Origin: Acetobacteraceae bacterium
GTDB lineage: Bacteria > Pseudomonadota > Alphaproteobacteria > Acetobacterales > Acetobacteraceae
Assembly (NCBI GenBank): GCA_947478535.1
Contig: CANJXD010000314.1
Location: 1-6,940, forward strand
Length of the DNA: 6,940 nt
Reading direction: 5' to 3'
Shown: piece after piece, positions 6,634-6,940 of the stretch
Position numbering within the stretch: position 1 is the first letter of the stretch
Layout: each line of letters begins with the position of its first letter
Made by a program: the position numbers and the translations under genes
Notes under the pieces: model-generated
Seen by the model: the letters and a program-made list of their open reading frames with translations, nothing else
Told to the model about the DNA's origin: nothing
The model's database searches: none

Positions 6634-6940
6634 TCATCTTGGGGCCTCCACGGGCAGGCCGGCCGCGCGGCGGGCGGTGCGGATCAGCGCCTCCCCCTGG
6701 CGCTGCTGGAGGTCCGGGCTGAGCGCGCCCGATGGCTTGCCGACGATGCCGGCGACACCAAGGCGCCGCGCCTCCACCGCCGTCGCGGAACCCGGCCGGG
6801 CAGCGGAGGAGACGATGACGACAGCGCCCTGCCCTTCCAGCGCCCAGCGCCGCATGACGCCGAGGCCATCGAGTTCCGGCATCTCGATATCGAGCATCGT
6901 CAGATCCGGCTTCAGGGCGCGCATGGCGTCCAGCGCCTGG
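6634..6940 (-). CDS. CheB-type receiver protein, C-terminal part; no methylesterase domain
   Basis: The gene enters from the right edge; 101 residues and the stop are visible. The phospho-acceptor aspartate is in KPDLTMLDIEMPELDGLGVM (visible residue 17). VVIVSS supplies the conserved serine (residue 44) and GIVGKPSGAL the conserved lysine (residue 68). 'LDIEMP.LDGL', 'VSS' and 'KPSG' are the variants typical of CheB receivers rather than CheY. The last helix (EALIRTARRAAG) is followed by LPVEAPR and TGA, so the protein ends where the CheB linker and methylesterase would begin. It is probably cotranscribed with cheA, 31 nt downstream, and is a likely phosphate acceptor from it. It may be an authentic single-domain regulator or a shortened cheB. 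The N-terminus and the first acidic residues lie outside the window. Confidence 0.85.
   Translation of the reverse strand, partial: QALDAMRALKPDLTMLDIEMPELDGLGVMRRWALEGQGAVVIVSSAARPGSATAVEARRLGVAGIVGKPSGALSPDLQQRQGEALIRTARRAAGLPVEAPR

Noticed and set aside
4077..6722. 881-codon open frame on the plus strand, antisense to cheA
   Set aside because: Its codons are in exact register with the cheA codons, so a stop would need TTA, CTA or TCA codons in cheA, which are rare in this GC-rich coding style. The product is Arg/Gly/Gln-rich without recognisable domains, while the cheA strand has clear motifs throughout.

Overview
The window is very GC-rich (roughly 70% by eye), densely packed DNA from a bacterial chromosome. 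Codon choice is strongly G/C-ending throughout, and the protein families (an alphaproteobacterial type of HAMP-containing chemoreceptor, a CheA, an RraA-family enzyme) suggest an alphaproteobacterium. Acetobacteraceae (Roseomonas-like) is my best guess, but this is inference and not proven by the window. I see no mobile elements, tRNA or rRNA genes, CRISPR arrays or base-composition breaks.

Layout from left to right: (1) positions 1-109, minus strand: the N-terminus of an RraA-family (HMG/CHA aldolase-like) protein that runs off the left edge. (2) 110-338: a divergent intergenic region. (3) 339-3223, plus strand: a two-gene operon. A transmembrane methyl-accepting chemotaxis protein is followed, with a 4-nt GTGA overlap, by a response regulator with a PP2C/SpoIIE-type serine phosphatase output. 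(4) 3243-3276: a long GC-rich stem-loop between convergent genes, probably a two-way terminator. (5) 3281-3850, minus strand: a small fasciclin-domain lipoprotein with a twin-arginine-like signal. (6) 3966-6602, minus strand: a large CheA histidine kinase (878 aa) with a phosphorylatable HPt domain, an unusually long middle region and a normal dimerisation/ATPase/CheW-like core. (7) 6634-6940, minus strand: the C-terminal part of a CheB-type receiver, which stops right after the receiver fold and carries no methylesterase domain. On the minus strand the transcription order is receiver, cheA, fasciclin.

Taken together this is a chemosensory cluster. The MCP would sense a signal and control CheA autophosphorylation. 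CheA lacks its own receiver, so it must pass phosphate to separate receivers, and two intact ones lie in the window: the CheB-like receiver beside cheA and the receiver-phosphatase beside the MCP. The second makes a link from a chemoreceptor to partner-switching control (dephosphorylation of an anti-sigma-factor antagonist) a reasonable hypothesis, as opposed to, or in addition to, flagellar control. No CheW, CheR, CheY, methylesterase or anti-sigma partner is visible here, so this wiring is inferred.

The most notable points are the MCP/PP2C-regulator coupling, the two apparent histidine-less HPt-like bundles in the CheA middle region, and the CheB-like receiver without its enzyme domain.
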